Part shown: piece after piece, positions 33,842 through 40,360 of the stretch
Numbering within the stretch: the stretch's first letter is position 1
Layout: the number at the start of each line of letters is the position of its first letter
Assembly: GCA_041689775.1 (NCBI GenBank)
Contig: JBDNFP010000269.1
Coordinates: 1 to 40,360 of the forward strand
Direction of reading: 5' to 3'
DNA from: JBDNFP01 sp041689775
Lineage (GTDB): Bacteria; Bacteroidota; Bacteroidia; Cytophagales; Spirosomataceae
DNA: 40,360 nt
The notes under the pieces: generated by a model
What the model saw: only the letters and a program-made list of their open reading frames with translations
Told to the model about the DNA's origin: nothing
Databases searched by the model: none
Made by a program: the position numbers and the translations under genes

Positions 33842-33994
33842 TTATTGCTTTTTGGCTTCGAATTCAGCCTTGATTGCTTCAACGTCAACATTTTTGACGA
33901 TGGGCGTGCGGAGAAGGTTTTTAATGCGTGCTATACGGTTGCTAGCAGTTGTTTTATTTTTCCGTCCTTTCCGTTTCAGTTCAGTTACTCCCAT
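33842..33994 (-). CDS. small basic protein, 50 residues
   Basis: ATG 33994 opens a 50-codon frame ending at TAA 33842. The peptide starts MGVTELKRKGRKNKTTASNR and continues IARIKNLLRTPIVKNVDVEA, ending KAEFEAKKQ. Small proteins with this layout (basic N-terminus, central PVIKNVDVEAIK-type motif) occur across Bacteroidota in my knowledge, usually as uncharacterised short genes. Its strongly positive charge suggests RNA or ribosome binding, without proof. A TAnnTTTG box (TACTTTTG, minus strand, 34027-34034) lies 33 bp upstream within an AACCGC/GCGGTT palindrome. It is too short for many gene callers. Confidence 0.75.
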   Translation of the reverse strand: MGVTELKRKGRKNKTTASNRIARIKNLLRTPIVKNVDVEAIKAEFEAKKQ

Positions 33995-34021
33995 GGTAGT
34001 ATCTTTTTAATTTTGTTAAAG

Positions 34022-34040
34022 AACCGCAAAAGTAGCGGTT
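34022..34040 (-). promoter_or_regulatory. -7 box inside a short palindrome
   Basis: On the minus strand TACTTTTG (34027-34034) matches TAnnTTTG. It is flanked by AACCGC (34022-34027) and GCGGTT (34035-34040), which can pair. The palindrome could be an operator, or on the plus strand a weak hairpin followed by T-residues (a terminator-like form). Confidence 0.4.
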
Positions 34041-34087
34041 TTTAATTAAAAAAGTAAGATTTAGGGCGAAAAGTTGGCTATGCTCCC

Positions 34088-34095
34088 TAACTTTG
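34088..34095 (+). promoter_or_regulatory. candidate -7 box for the hisS-hisGDC operon
   Basis: TAACTTTG matches TAnnTTTG and lies 57 bp before the hisS start. A TTG at 34074-34076 is too near for a standard -33 element. Confidence 0.45.
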
Positions 34096-34151
34096 CACGA
34101 AACAATTGAAGATGTTGATGCACATTGAAGTGTATCAACCCAACGAGTACT

Positions 34152-35513
34152 ATGTCAAAACCAAGTCTTGCCCGGGGAACGCGTGATTTTGGACCAGAAC
34201 AAATGGTCAAACGTACCTTTATCCTGGATACTATACGTCAAGTTTTTCAACGCTATGGTTTCCAACCATTAGAAACACCAACCATCGAAAATTTATCCGT
34301 TTTGATGGGGAAATACGGAGACGAAGGTGATCAGTTACTATTCAAAGTTCTGAATTCCGGTGATTTTAAAGCCAAGCTTTCTGAAAATGATTTGCAGGCA
34401 GATTATAAATCGCTGACGACGAAGATCGCTGAAAAAGGCCTTCGTTACGATCTCACCGTGCCATTTGCACGCTACGTGGTTATGAACAGGGGTACTTTAC
34501 CGTTCCCTTTCAAGCGATATCAGATTCAACCGGTGTGGCGAGCTGACCGTCCCCAAAAAGGGAGGTACCGCGAGTTTTATCAGTGTGATGCTGATGTGGT
34601 TGGTACTGATTCTCTATTGTGTGAAGCTGAAATCGTGATGATGTTGCACGAAAGTTTACGAGCTTTGGGCATTCTGGATTTTACCGTTAAAATCAATAAC
34701 CGGAAAATACTGACCGGCATTGCCGAAGTGATCGGAGCCGACGGAATGGAAGGGCCACTATGCGTGGCGATTGATAAGCTTGATAAAATAGGGAAAGAAA
34801 AAGTTATCCAGGAATTATCAGCTCGCGGCTTTTCGGAAGAAAGCACCACCGCCCTTGAACCCATATTTTCAATCTCAACGGATACAAACCCATTCGAGGG
34901 TCTGAGGGAGTGGTTAAGTGCTTCCGAAATCGCCATGAAGGGTATCGATGAATTGGAGGTAGTTTGGAATATGGTATCTGAGTTTGGACTTGAACAACCA
35001 CAAATCGAATTTGACGTAACTCTTGCTCGTGGGCTTTCCTACTACACCGGAGCCATTTTTGAGGTCAAAGCCAATGGAGTTCAGATCGGGAGCATTAGTG
35101 GTGGTGGTAGGTACGATAACCTTACGGGTACTTTTGGTGTTTCTGGTTTGTCTGGCGTTGGTATTTCCCTGGGAGTCGATCGTATCTACGACGTTATGGA
35201 AGAACTTTTACTTTTCCCGGACGACCAAACGATCACCACCCGGGTAATGTTGACCAGCTTTGACGCGGAGGCTGCTCGCTACGGGTTAAAGGTTTTGAAT
35301 CATTTACGGCAATCCGGAATCAATACCGAAATGTATCCTGATTCAGTGAAATTGAAGAAACAACTTGACTACGCCGACCGCAAAAATATCCCCTTCGTGA
35401 TTTTGATTGGTTCGCAGGAGATGGAATCAGGAGAGTTGACGTTGAAAAATATGAAGACCGGGGAGCAGAGTACCGCAACAGTAAACGAAATAATAAATAT
35501 AGTAAAGGCCTAA
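34152..35513 (+). CDS. hisS: histidyl-tRNA synthetase
   Basis: This class II synthetase charges tRNA-His. An in-frame TTG at 34125 exists, but ATG 34152 gives MSKPSLARGTRDFGPEQM, the usual start (453 residues). Motif 2 is WRADRPQKGRYREFYQCDAD, the histidine-specific YYTGAIFEVK loop is clear, and motif 3 is SGVGISLGVDRI. The C-terminal anticodon-binding domain spans about 365-453. It heads a run of four genes with hisG, hisD and hisC in the same direction, 17 bp before hisG. This couples histidine synthesis with its charging. No leader peptide with a His run or attenuator-like hairpin is seen upstream. Confidence 0.97.
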   Translation: MSKPSLARGTRDFGPEQMVKRTFILDTIRQVFQRYGFQPLETPTIENLSVLMGKYGDEGDQLLFKVLNSGDFKAKLSENDLQADYKSLTTKIAEKGLRYDLTVPFARYVVMNRGTLPFPFKRYQIQPVWRADRPQKGRYREFYQCDADVVGTDSLLCEAEIVMMLHESLRALGILDFTVKINNRKILTGIAEVIGADGMEGPLCVAIDKLDKIGKEKVIQELSARGFSEESTTALEPIFSISTDTNPFEGLREWLSASEIAMKGIDELEVVWNMVSEFGLEQPQIEFDVTLARGLSYYTGAIFEVKANGVQIGSISGGGRYDNLTGTFGVSGLSGVGISLGVDRIYDVMEELLLFPDDQTITTRVMLTSFDAEAARYGLKVLNHLRQSGINTEMYPDSVKLKKQLDYADRKNIPFVILIGSQEMESGELTLKNMKTGEQSTATVNEIINIVKA

Positions 35514-35530
35514 AAGCCTTGATATCCCTT

Positions 35531-36391
35531 ATGAACGAAGTACTACGCATTGCCGTACAAAAATCGGGGCGTCTTAGTGAAGACTCCCTCAAATTAATCA
35601 AAGAGTGTGGAATCCGGTTTGATAATGGAGCCGGAAAATTAAAATCAGCCGCTTCCAATTTCCCCGCCGAAATTCTTTTTTTACGGGATGATGACATCCC
35701 AGGCTATGTTGAAGATAGCGTGGCTCATATCGGTATTGTGGGCGAAAATGTTTCGGTCGAAACCAATCGTGAGGTCGATACTGTTCATCGACTAGGCTTT
35801 TCCAAGTGCCGTCTTTCCATTGGTATCCCCCGTGGGGTAGCGTACGAGTCGGTCAAAGACCTTGATGGAAAGAGCATTGCTACATCGTATCCACGGTTAT
35901 TAGGTACATACCTGGCGGAAAATGGAGTCTCGGCTCAGATTCACGAGATTAGTGGTTCGGTAGAAATTGCCCCGAGTATTGGCCTGGCCGACGCGATTTG
36001 TGATATCGTAAGTTCTGGTAGCACTTTATTGAGTAATGGGTTGCAGGAAATGGAGGTAATATTTCGCTCCGAGGCGGTAATGATTGCTAACAAAAATCTG
36101 AATCCTGCCCACCAAGACCTTTTAAATCAGTTGTTATTCAGAATAAAGGCGGTGCAAGCGGCTAAGAATAATAAATATATCTTGCTGAATTGCCCGAAAG
36201 ATTCGGTTGATGAAGTTACTAAATACCTGCCCGGTATGAAAGCACCTACCGTTATGCCGCTTGCTACCGAAGGTTGGTGCTCCATTCATTCGGTAATCAA
36301 TGAAAATGACTTTTGGGAAAATATTGAAAAGATACGGCAGGCCGGAGCAGAGGGAATTCTGGTCATTCCAATCGAAAAAATGATACTCTGA
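35531..36391 (+). CDS. hisG: ATP phosphoribosyltransferase, long form
   Basis: This enzyme starts histidine synthesis by joining ATP and PRPP. ATG 35531 gives MNEVLRIAVQKSGRLSEDSL (286 residues). The catalytic part has SASNFPAEILFLRDDDIPGY and the PRPP loop DIVSSGSTLLSNGL. At this length it carries a C-terminal ACT-like regulatory domain (about 215-286, with APTVMPLATEGWCSIHSV), the long form that is inhibited by histidine and does not need HisZ. It lies 17 bp after hisS and 14 bp before hisD. Confidence 0.96.
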   Translation: MNEVLRIAVQKSGRLSEDSLKLIKECGIRFDNGAGKLKSAASNFPAEILFLRDDDIPGYVEDSVAHIGIVGENVSVETNREVDTVHRLGFSKCRLSIGIPRGVAYESVKDLDGKSIATSYPRLLGTYLAENGVSAQIHEISGSVEIAPSIGLADAICDIVSSGSTLLSNGLQEMEVIFRSEAVMIANKNLNPAHQDLLNQLLFRIKAVQAAKNNKYILLNCPKDSVDEVTKYLPGMKAPTVMPLATEGWCSIHSVINENDFWENIEKIRQAGAEGILVIPIEKMIL

Positions 36392-36405
36392 TTTGTTCTT
36401 AAACT

Positions 36406-37674
36406 ATGAAAATAATTTCTTTTCCTGAACGTGCCGAATGGCCAAAATTATTGGCGCGTCCCGTCCAGGATTCGGCAGATATTGAAAAAAAAGTAGCGCC
36501 AATACTCCAAAAAGTGAAGGAGGAAGGAGACAAAGCATTGCGCGAGTTTGCCTTGCAATTTGATAAGCAGGAATTAACCGAAATTGCTTTTTCTCAGCAA
36601 GCTTTCGAAGAGGCAGAAAATCAACTGGACGAAAACCTGAAACAGGCCATTCGTCAGGCTTACTATAATATCCGTACGTTTCACGCAACCCAATATCAGC
36701 CTATCCAAAAGATAGAAACAATGCCTGGTGTAACATGCTGGCGCAAAAGTGTGGGTATTGATAAGGTCGGAATTTATATTCCCGGTGGTACCGCACCCTT
36801 GTTTAGTACTGTGTTGATGTTGGGAGTTCCTGCCCAATTGGCGGAGTGCAAAGAGATAGTATTATGTACTCCCTCGGATCACCCAGCTATACTTTTTGCG
36901 GCAAGTTTAGTGGGCGTTACCAAGGCCTTCCGGATAGGTGGCGCACAAGCTATCGCAGCCATGGCCTACGGTACGCAAAGTGTTCCTAAGGTGTATAAAA
37001 TATTTGGGCCCGGGAACCAGTACGTAACCTCAGCCAAAATGCTGGTAAGTAAAGAAGGCGTAGCTATTGATATGCCCGCTGGCCCCTCAGAAGTGGCTGT
37101 GTATGCCGATGATACCGCGATTCCTGCCTTCGTTGCGGCTGATTTGCTTTCGCAGGCAGAACACGGCATTGATAGTCAGGTATTGCTTGTTTCTACCAGT
37201 AAGAAGTTATTGAACAGTGTTAATATTACTCTGTCTTCCCAATTAGATGCCCTGCCACGCCGGGAGCTGGCCAAAAAGGCAATTGAAAATAGTAAGGCGA
37301 TACTGGTAAGTACCCAAGAACAAGCCATTGAATTGTTGAATGAATACGCCGCAGAACACCTTATCATGAGTGTTAAAGACGCCGAAGTAGTCTCTGAGCA
37401 AATTTATAATGCAGGGTCAATTTTTTTGGGGAACTATACCCCCGAATCTTGTGGCGATTACGCATCGGGTACCAACCACACGTTACCAACCAACGGATTT
37501 GCCCGGGCGTACAGCGGAGTTTCCTTGGATAGCTTTGTGAAGAAAATTACCATTCAACATATTACCGAAGAGGGAATTCTTAATCTAGGGCCAACCGTAG
37601 AAATAATGGCGGAGGCGGAGTCATTGCACGCCCATAAAAAGGCCGTGAGTATACGGCTTCGGTCCTTGAAGTAA
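36406..37674 (+). CDS. hisD: histidinol dehydrogenase
   Basis: The 422-residue zinc enzyme oxidises L-histidinol to histidine in two NAD-dependent steps. Family signatures are VGIYIPGGTAPLFSTVLMLG, IFGPGNQYVTSAKMLV, and IDMPAGPSEVAVYAD, followed by DLLSQAEHGIDSQVLL, which holds the conserved zinc-site Gln and His. NAAEHL-type residues occur as EYAAEHLIM and the catalytic region is SCGDYASGTNHTLPT. Length is standard. It is 14 bp after hisG, so the genes are almost certainly co-transcribed. Confidence 0.97.
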   Translation: MKIISFPERAEWPKLLARPVQDSADIEKKVAPILQKVKEEGDKALREFALQFDKQELTEIAFSQQAFEEAENQLDENLKQAIRQAYYNIRTFHATQYQPIQKIETMPGVTCWRKSVGIDKVGIYIPGGTAPLFSTVLMLGVPAQLAECKEIVLCTPSDHPAILFAASLVGVTKAFRIGGAQAIAAMAYGTQSVPKVYKIFGPGNQYVTSAKMLVSKEGVAIDMPAGPSEVAVYADDTAIPAFVAADLLSQAEHGIDSQVLLVSTSKKLLNSVNITLSSQLDALPRRELAKKAIENSKAILVSTQEQAIELLNEYAAEHLIMSVKDAEVVSEQIYNAGSIFLGNYTPESCGDYASGTNHTLPTNGFARAYSGVSLDSFVKKITIQHITEEGILNLGPTVEIMAEAESLHAHKKAVSIRLRSLK

Positions 37675-37725
37675 ATCGTTCAATTACTAACGAAAAGTAG
37701 GTGCTATTTGAATTCCCAACTGAAC

Positions 37726-38799
37726 ATGAAGAAACCTTTTGACATTAAGCAAGTTATCCGACCGCATATTCTGAACCTGACTCCATATTCATCCGCTCGT
37801 GATGAATATACCGGCAAATCGGGAGTATTTCTTGATGCCAACGAAAATTCGATTGGTTCGGCATTACCCAACGCATATAACCGTTACCCGGATCCCTTCC
37901 AAAGTGCGATCAAGGAAAAACTAGCCCCTATGAAGGGAGTCTTACTTAATCAGATTTTCTTGGGAAACGGAAGTGACGAACCCATTGATTTGCTCATCCG
38001 GGCTACCTGTACGCCGGGGAAAGATTCGATCTTGATCATGCCACCTACGTATGGTATGTATGAGGTAAGTGCTTCCATTAATGATATTACGATCATTAAA
38101 GTACCCCTCACCGATGATTTCCAGCTCAACTCCTCCATGGTATTGGAGGCAATCCAGCCTACTACTAAAATTATTTGGGTGTGTTCACCTAATAATCCTT
38201 CGGGCAATTTGTTGCAAAATGATGCCATCCAAACCTTGCTAAACCGCTTTGATGGACTCGTAGTTGTAGACGAAGCCTACATTGATTTTGCTCCTACAGC
38301 GTCGTGGAATCAACGGCTTGATGAATTTTCAAATTTGGTCGTTTTGCAAACCTTTTCAAAAGCATGGGGTCTTGCCTCACTTCGATTGGGTATGTGTTTC
38401 AGCTCCCCTGAGCTCATCAGGATTCTTAACAAGATCAAACCTCCGTACAATTTAAGTGGCCCTACCCAAGAATTACTATTGGATGCGTTGGATCACGAAG
38501 ACTTGAAGAATGAAATGGTGGAAGCTATTTTGGCGGAACGCGAGTTCTTGGGGGTTCAGTTAGCAGAATTAAAAATTATAAAAAGAATACATCCCACTGA
38601 CTCTAACTTTTTACTGGTTCAATTTGAGGATGCAAAAGCAACGATGGACTACTTGATTAATGAGAAAATAATTGTCAGGGACCGGACTAAGGTTATGCTG
38701 TGCGCAGGTTGCCTACGTATTTCTATTGGAACCAGAGAAGAAAACGAGGTTTTGATGAAAGCGTTAAAAATATTTCAACAAAATTCCGTTATTGCGTAG
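37726..38799 (+). CDS. hisC: histidinol-phosphate aminotransferase
   Basis: This PLP enzyme transaminates imidazole acetol phosphate. A TTG at 37708 is in frame, but ATG 37726 gives MKKPFDIKQVIRPHILNLTP (357 residues). LDANENSIGS and RYPDP are typical HisC N-terminal signatures. Lys212 in FSKAWGLASLRLGM binds PLP, following VVDEAYIDFA. It follows hisD by 51 bp and ends the his cluster in this direction; hisB, often next to hisC in related genomes, is absent here and found at 11281-12405. The next gene encodes an unrelated exported protein. Confidence 0.96.
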   Translation: MKKPFDIKQVIRPHILNLTPYSSARDEYTGKSGVFLDANENSIGSALPNAYNRYPDPFQSAIKEKLAPMKGVLLNQIFLGNGSDEPIDLLIRATCTPGKDSILIMPPTYGMYEVSASINDITIIKVPLTDDFQLNSSMVLEAIQPTTKIIWVCSPNNPSGNLLQNDAIQTLLNRFDGLVVVDEAYIDFAPTASWNQRLDEFSNLVVLQTFSKAWGLASLRLGMCFSSPELIRILNKIKPPYNLSGPTQELLLDALDHEDLKNEMVEAILAEREFLGVQLAELKIIKRIHPTDSNFLLVQFEDAKATMDYLINEKIIVRDRTKVMLCAGCLRISIGTREENEVLMKALKIFQQNSVIA

Positions 38800-38851
38800 A
38801 TGTACATACTTTTCGAATTGTCCATCATTTAGATAAAGAAATCTACCTACC

Positions 38852-39376
38852 ATGAAAAAAATCATATTTACTCTTTTTTGCTTATTCACCATGAGCATCG
38901 CTCAGGCACAGTATGATAACTGGGCCGTTGGATTTAAACTGGGGGAACCCACCGGAATTCAGATTCGGAAGTACTTTAACAACGTGAACGCCATTGACGT
39001 GAGTTTTGGTACCTATGGTGGAATATTGGCCAATGTTCGTGACTACCGCCAAGGGAAGTACCGAAATGTAGGTCTATCGTTTCAGGCGCACTACCTGTGG
39101 CATAATGCCTTATTTAATTCTGAAAAAGCCCAGGTTTATTATGGTTTTGGACCTCAGATCAACAGCCGTCGGTACTATCCCGATAATCAGCAGAATCAAC
39201 CTATAAATTATCAAGGCAACATTTCCCTCGGGGGATCAGGCCTCGGAGGGTTTGAACTCTTCTTGCCCGATGGACGAATGTCAGTCTTTATGGAGGGTGG
39301 TCTATACATTGAATTATTACCCGGACCGTTCTTTACAAGTCCCAATGTATCAGGAGGTATCCGGTTGAATTTGTAA
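38852..39376 (+). CDS. small exported protein, probable outer-membrane beta barrel
   Basis: The 174-residue product has a signal peptide (MKKIIFTLFCLFTMSIAQAQ). The mature part alternates polar and hydrophobic residues in short Gly/Tyr/Phe-rich strands (VGFKLGEPTGIQIRKYF, VYYGFGPQINSRRYY, GGFELFLPDGRM), and ends in a strand terminating with Leu (SGGIRLNL). This pattern fits an eight-stranded outer-membrane barrel or related protein. GEPTGIQIRKY resembles the opening repeat of such Bacteroidota proteins. Its function is not readable. It is followed by a terminator. Confidence 0.75.
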   Translation: MKKIIFTLFCLFTMSIAQAQYDNWAVGFKLGEPTGIQIRKYFNNVNAIDVSFGTYGGILANVRDYRQGKYRNVGLSFQAHYLWHNALFNSEKAQVYYGFGPQINSRRYYPDNQQNQPINYQGNISLGGSGLGGFELFLPDGRMSVFMEGGLYIELLPGPFFTSPNVSGGIRLNL

Positions 39377-39424
39377 TCCGGAAAGTAAGTTCGAAGATTA
39401 TTATGCAAAATAATTGAGATTCAA

Positions 39425-39449
39425 AGCAGGCATTCGCCTGCTTTTTTTG
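39425..39449 (+). terminator. intrinsic terminator
   Basis: AGCAGGC (39425-39431), a 4-nt loop, then GCCTGCT (39436-39442) followed by a run of seven T residues (39442-39448). It closes the exported-protein gene about 50 bp after its stop. Confidence 0.85.
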
Positions 39450-39542
39450 GTTCTATTTGGGAGCATTACCTAGTTTTTTTGGTCCCGGGTTTCATCCTTT
39501 TAGCGTATTTTTACATTCCTTTACTTTTTCAAAATTCACTCC

Positions 39543-40360
39543 ATGTTTAAAGTATATAGTTCGTCCGCCGGGTCGGGTAAGACTTACACACTCACCAAAG
39601 AATACCTGAAATTAGCCCTTCAATCTGATTCAGACACCTACTTTCGTTCGATTTTGGCCGTGACCTTTACCAATGCCGCGGCTAATGAGATGAAAGACAG
39701 AATACTATCCATGCTCCGTACTTTTTCAACCCCGGAAGGATTCTCGCATCCTATGTTGAAAGATATCATCACTGAGATTTATCCGGGTATTGAGGGTGAT
39801 CAGAAACTGTATACCGATACGCTTACTATTTACTCCCTCCGAGCGCAAAAGGTGTTCAGGAAAATCCTGCATCGGTACTCTGATTTTTCGGTCATGACGA
39901 TCGATAAGTTTACCCAACGTTTGGTCAGTAGTTTTACCGATGAACTGGGTATCCCCTTTGGCTTCGATACGCAGGTGGATGCCGATCAACTCGCCAACGC
40001 CGTAGATAGGATGTTGGCCCGGATAGGGCAGGAGGGCGAGAAAGTATTAACTGACGTGGTGGAGACCTACTACCGGGAGAGTGCAGAGAGTGGAAAAAGT
40101 TGGGGGGCATTGCCCGATCGAATCCGGGAGGCCGCTTATGATTTGCTGAATGAAAGTAGTCACCTGGCCATGCAAAAGGTAAAGGACTTGGAGGTGGAAG
40201 ATTGGGTAGGTATCAGCCGACAAATCAAAGTTTATCTGAAAGGAGTGGATAAGCCCATCGTAGAAATAGCGAAAAAAGCGACGGCCTTAATTGAGGGAAA
40301 TAACCTTGCAGCAGCTGATTTTACCCAAGGGGCAAAAGGTATTTTTGGGTATTTTGATAA
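39543..40360 (+). CDS. UvrD/RecB-like helicase-nuclease, 5' part (partial)
   Basis: The frame opens at ATG 39543 and remains open to the window edge, giving 272 codons. Walker A is SSSAGSGKTYTL (residues 6-17), followed by motif Ia with LAVTFTNAAANEMKDRI, and SVMTIDKFTQRLVSSF, a helicase superfamily 1 signature near the usual motif Ic. This matches the start of RecB/AddA-type exonuclease V subunits in Bacteroidota, which process double-strand breaks together with an AddB-like partner. The nuclease domain and later motifs lie beyond the window. It has its own terminator upstream, so it likely starts a new transcript. Confidence 0.9.
   Translation, partial: MFKVYSSSAGSGKTYTLTKEYLKLALQSDSDTYFRSILAVTFTNAAANEMKDRILSMLRTFSTPEGFSHPMLKDIITEIYPGIEGDQKLYTDTLTIYSLRAQKVFRKILHRYSDFSVMTIDKFTQRLVSSFTDELGIPFGFDTQVDADQLANAVDRMLARIGQEGEKVLTDVVETYYRESAESGKSWGALPDRIREAAYDLLNESSHLAMQKVKDLEVEDWVGISRQIKVYLKGVDKPIVEIAKKATALIEGNNLAAADFTQGAKGIFGYFD

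Noticed and set aside
1..40360. CRISPR arrays, tRNA or rRNA genes
   Set aside because: No regularly spaced repeats and no tRNA T-loop or acceptor pattern or rRNA signature was found by eye.

Overview
The window is chromosomal DNA of a Bacteroidota bacterium, most likely of the order Cytophagales (Spirosomataceae/Dyadobacter-like). I infer this from gene families (a YidC with a long periplasmic insert, long-form HisG, carboxynorspermidine decarboxylase, IcmF, sigma/anti-sigma/Spy-like cassette), from several start regions without a strong Shine-Dalgarno sequence, and from repeated TAnnTTTG boxes that match the Bacteroidota -7 promoter element. Base composition is moderate and coding density is high, apart from an AT-rich accessory patch at about 2.5-4.7 kb.

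Layout. 1-2.5 kb: the tail of an unknown gene, a hairpin, an ECF sigma factor with its probable membrane-anchored anti-sigma factor, a Spy/CpxP-like periplasmic protein and an orphan gene. 2.5-4.6 kb: an AT-rich gap followed by a decayed IS256-family element. 4.7-10.5 kb: the fused acyl-CoA mutase IcmF, a 20-bp perfect terminator shared with the convergent can-sulP pair (beta-carbonic anhydrase and SulP anion transporter, a likely bicarbonate unit). 10.7-12.4 kb: two small exported or membrane proteins and a bifunctional hisB far from the other his genes. 12.5-16.1 kb: a probable type II restriction-modification pair, a lipoprotein overlapping it, and a membrane protein. 16.2-19.0 kb: an unfamiliar three-gene module (coiled-coil protein, two-TM coiled-coil protein, membrane-anchored Ppx/GppA-like protein). 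19.3-22.9 kb: a sugar isomerase-like protein, a GH113-like lipoprotein, a bestrophin pseudogene and a DEDDh exonuclease. 23-31.5 kb: nspC, pyrG, a structured RNA or leader, yidC, a TPR plus periplasmic-binding-fold protein, and hemL. 31.5-34 kb: a glycosyltransferase, a methyltransferase, a small membrane protein and a 50-residue basic protein missed by length-limited gene calling. 34.1-38.8 kb: hisS-hisG-hisD-hisC in one direction. The window ends in an exported protein and the 5' part of a RecB/AddA-like helicase.

The most novel candidates are the 16.2-19.0 kb module, in which a Ppx/GppA-type ASKHA domain appears to sit outside the inner membrane, and the branched RNA fold between the pyrG and yidC genes. 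Other unusual points are the tandem palindromes in the nspC leader, the physical split of hisB from hisGDC, and the multi-lesion bestrophin pseudogene. All family assignments were made by reading motifs; no database search was run.
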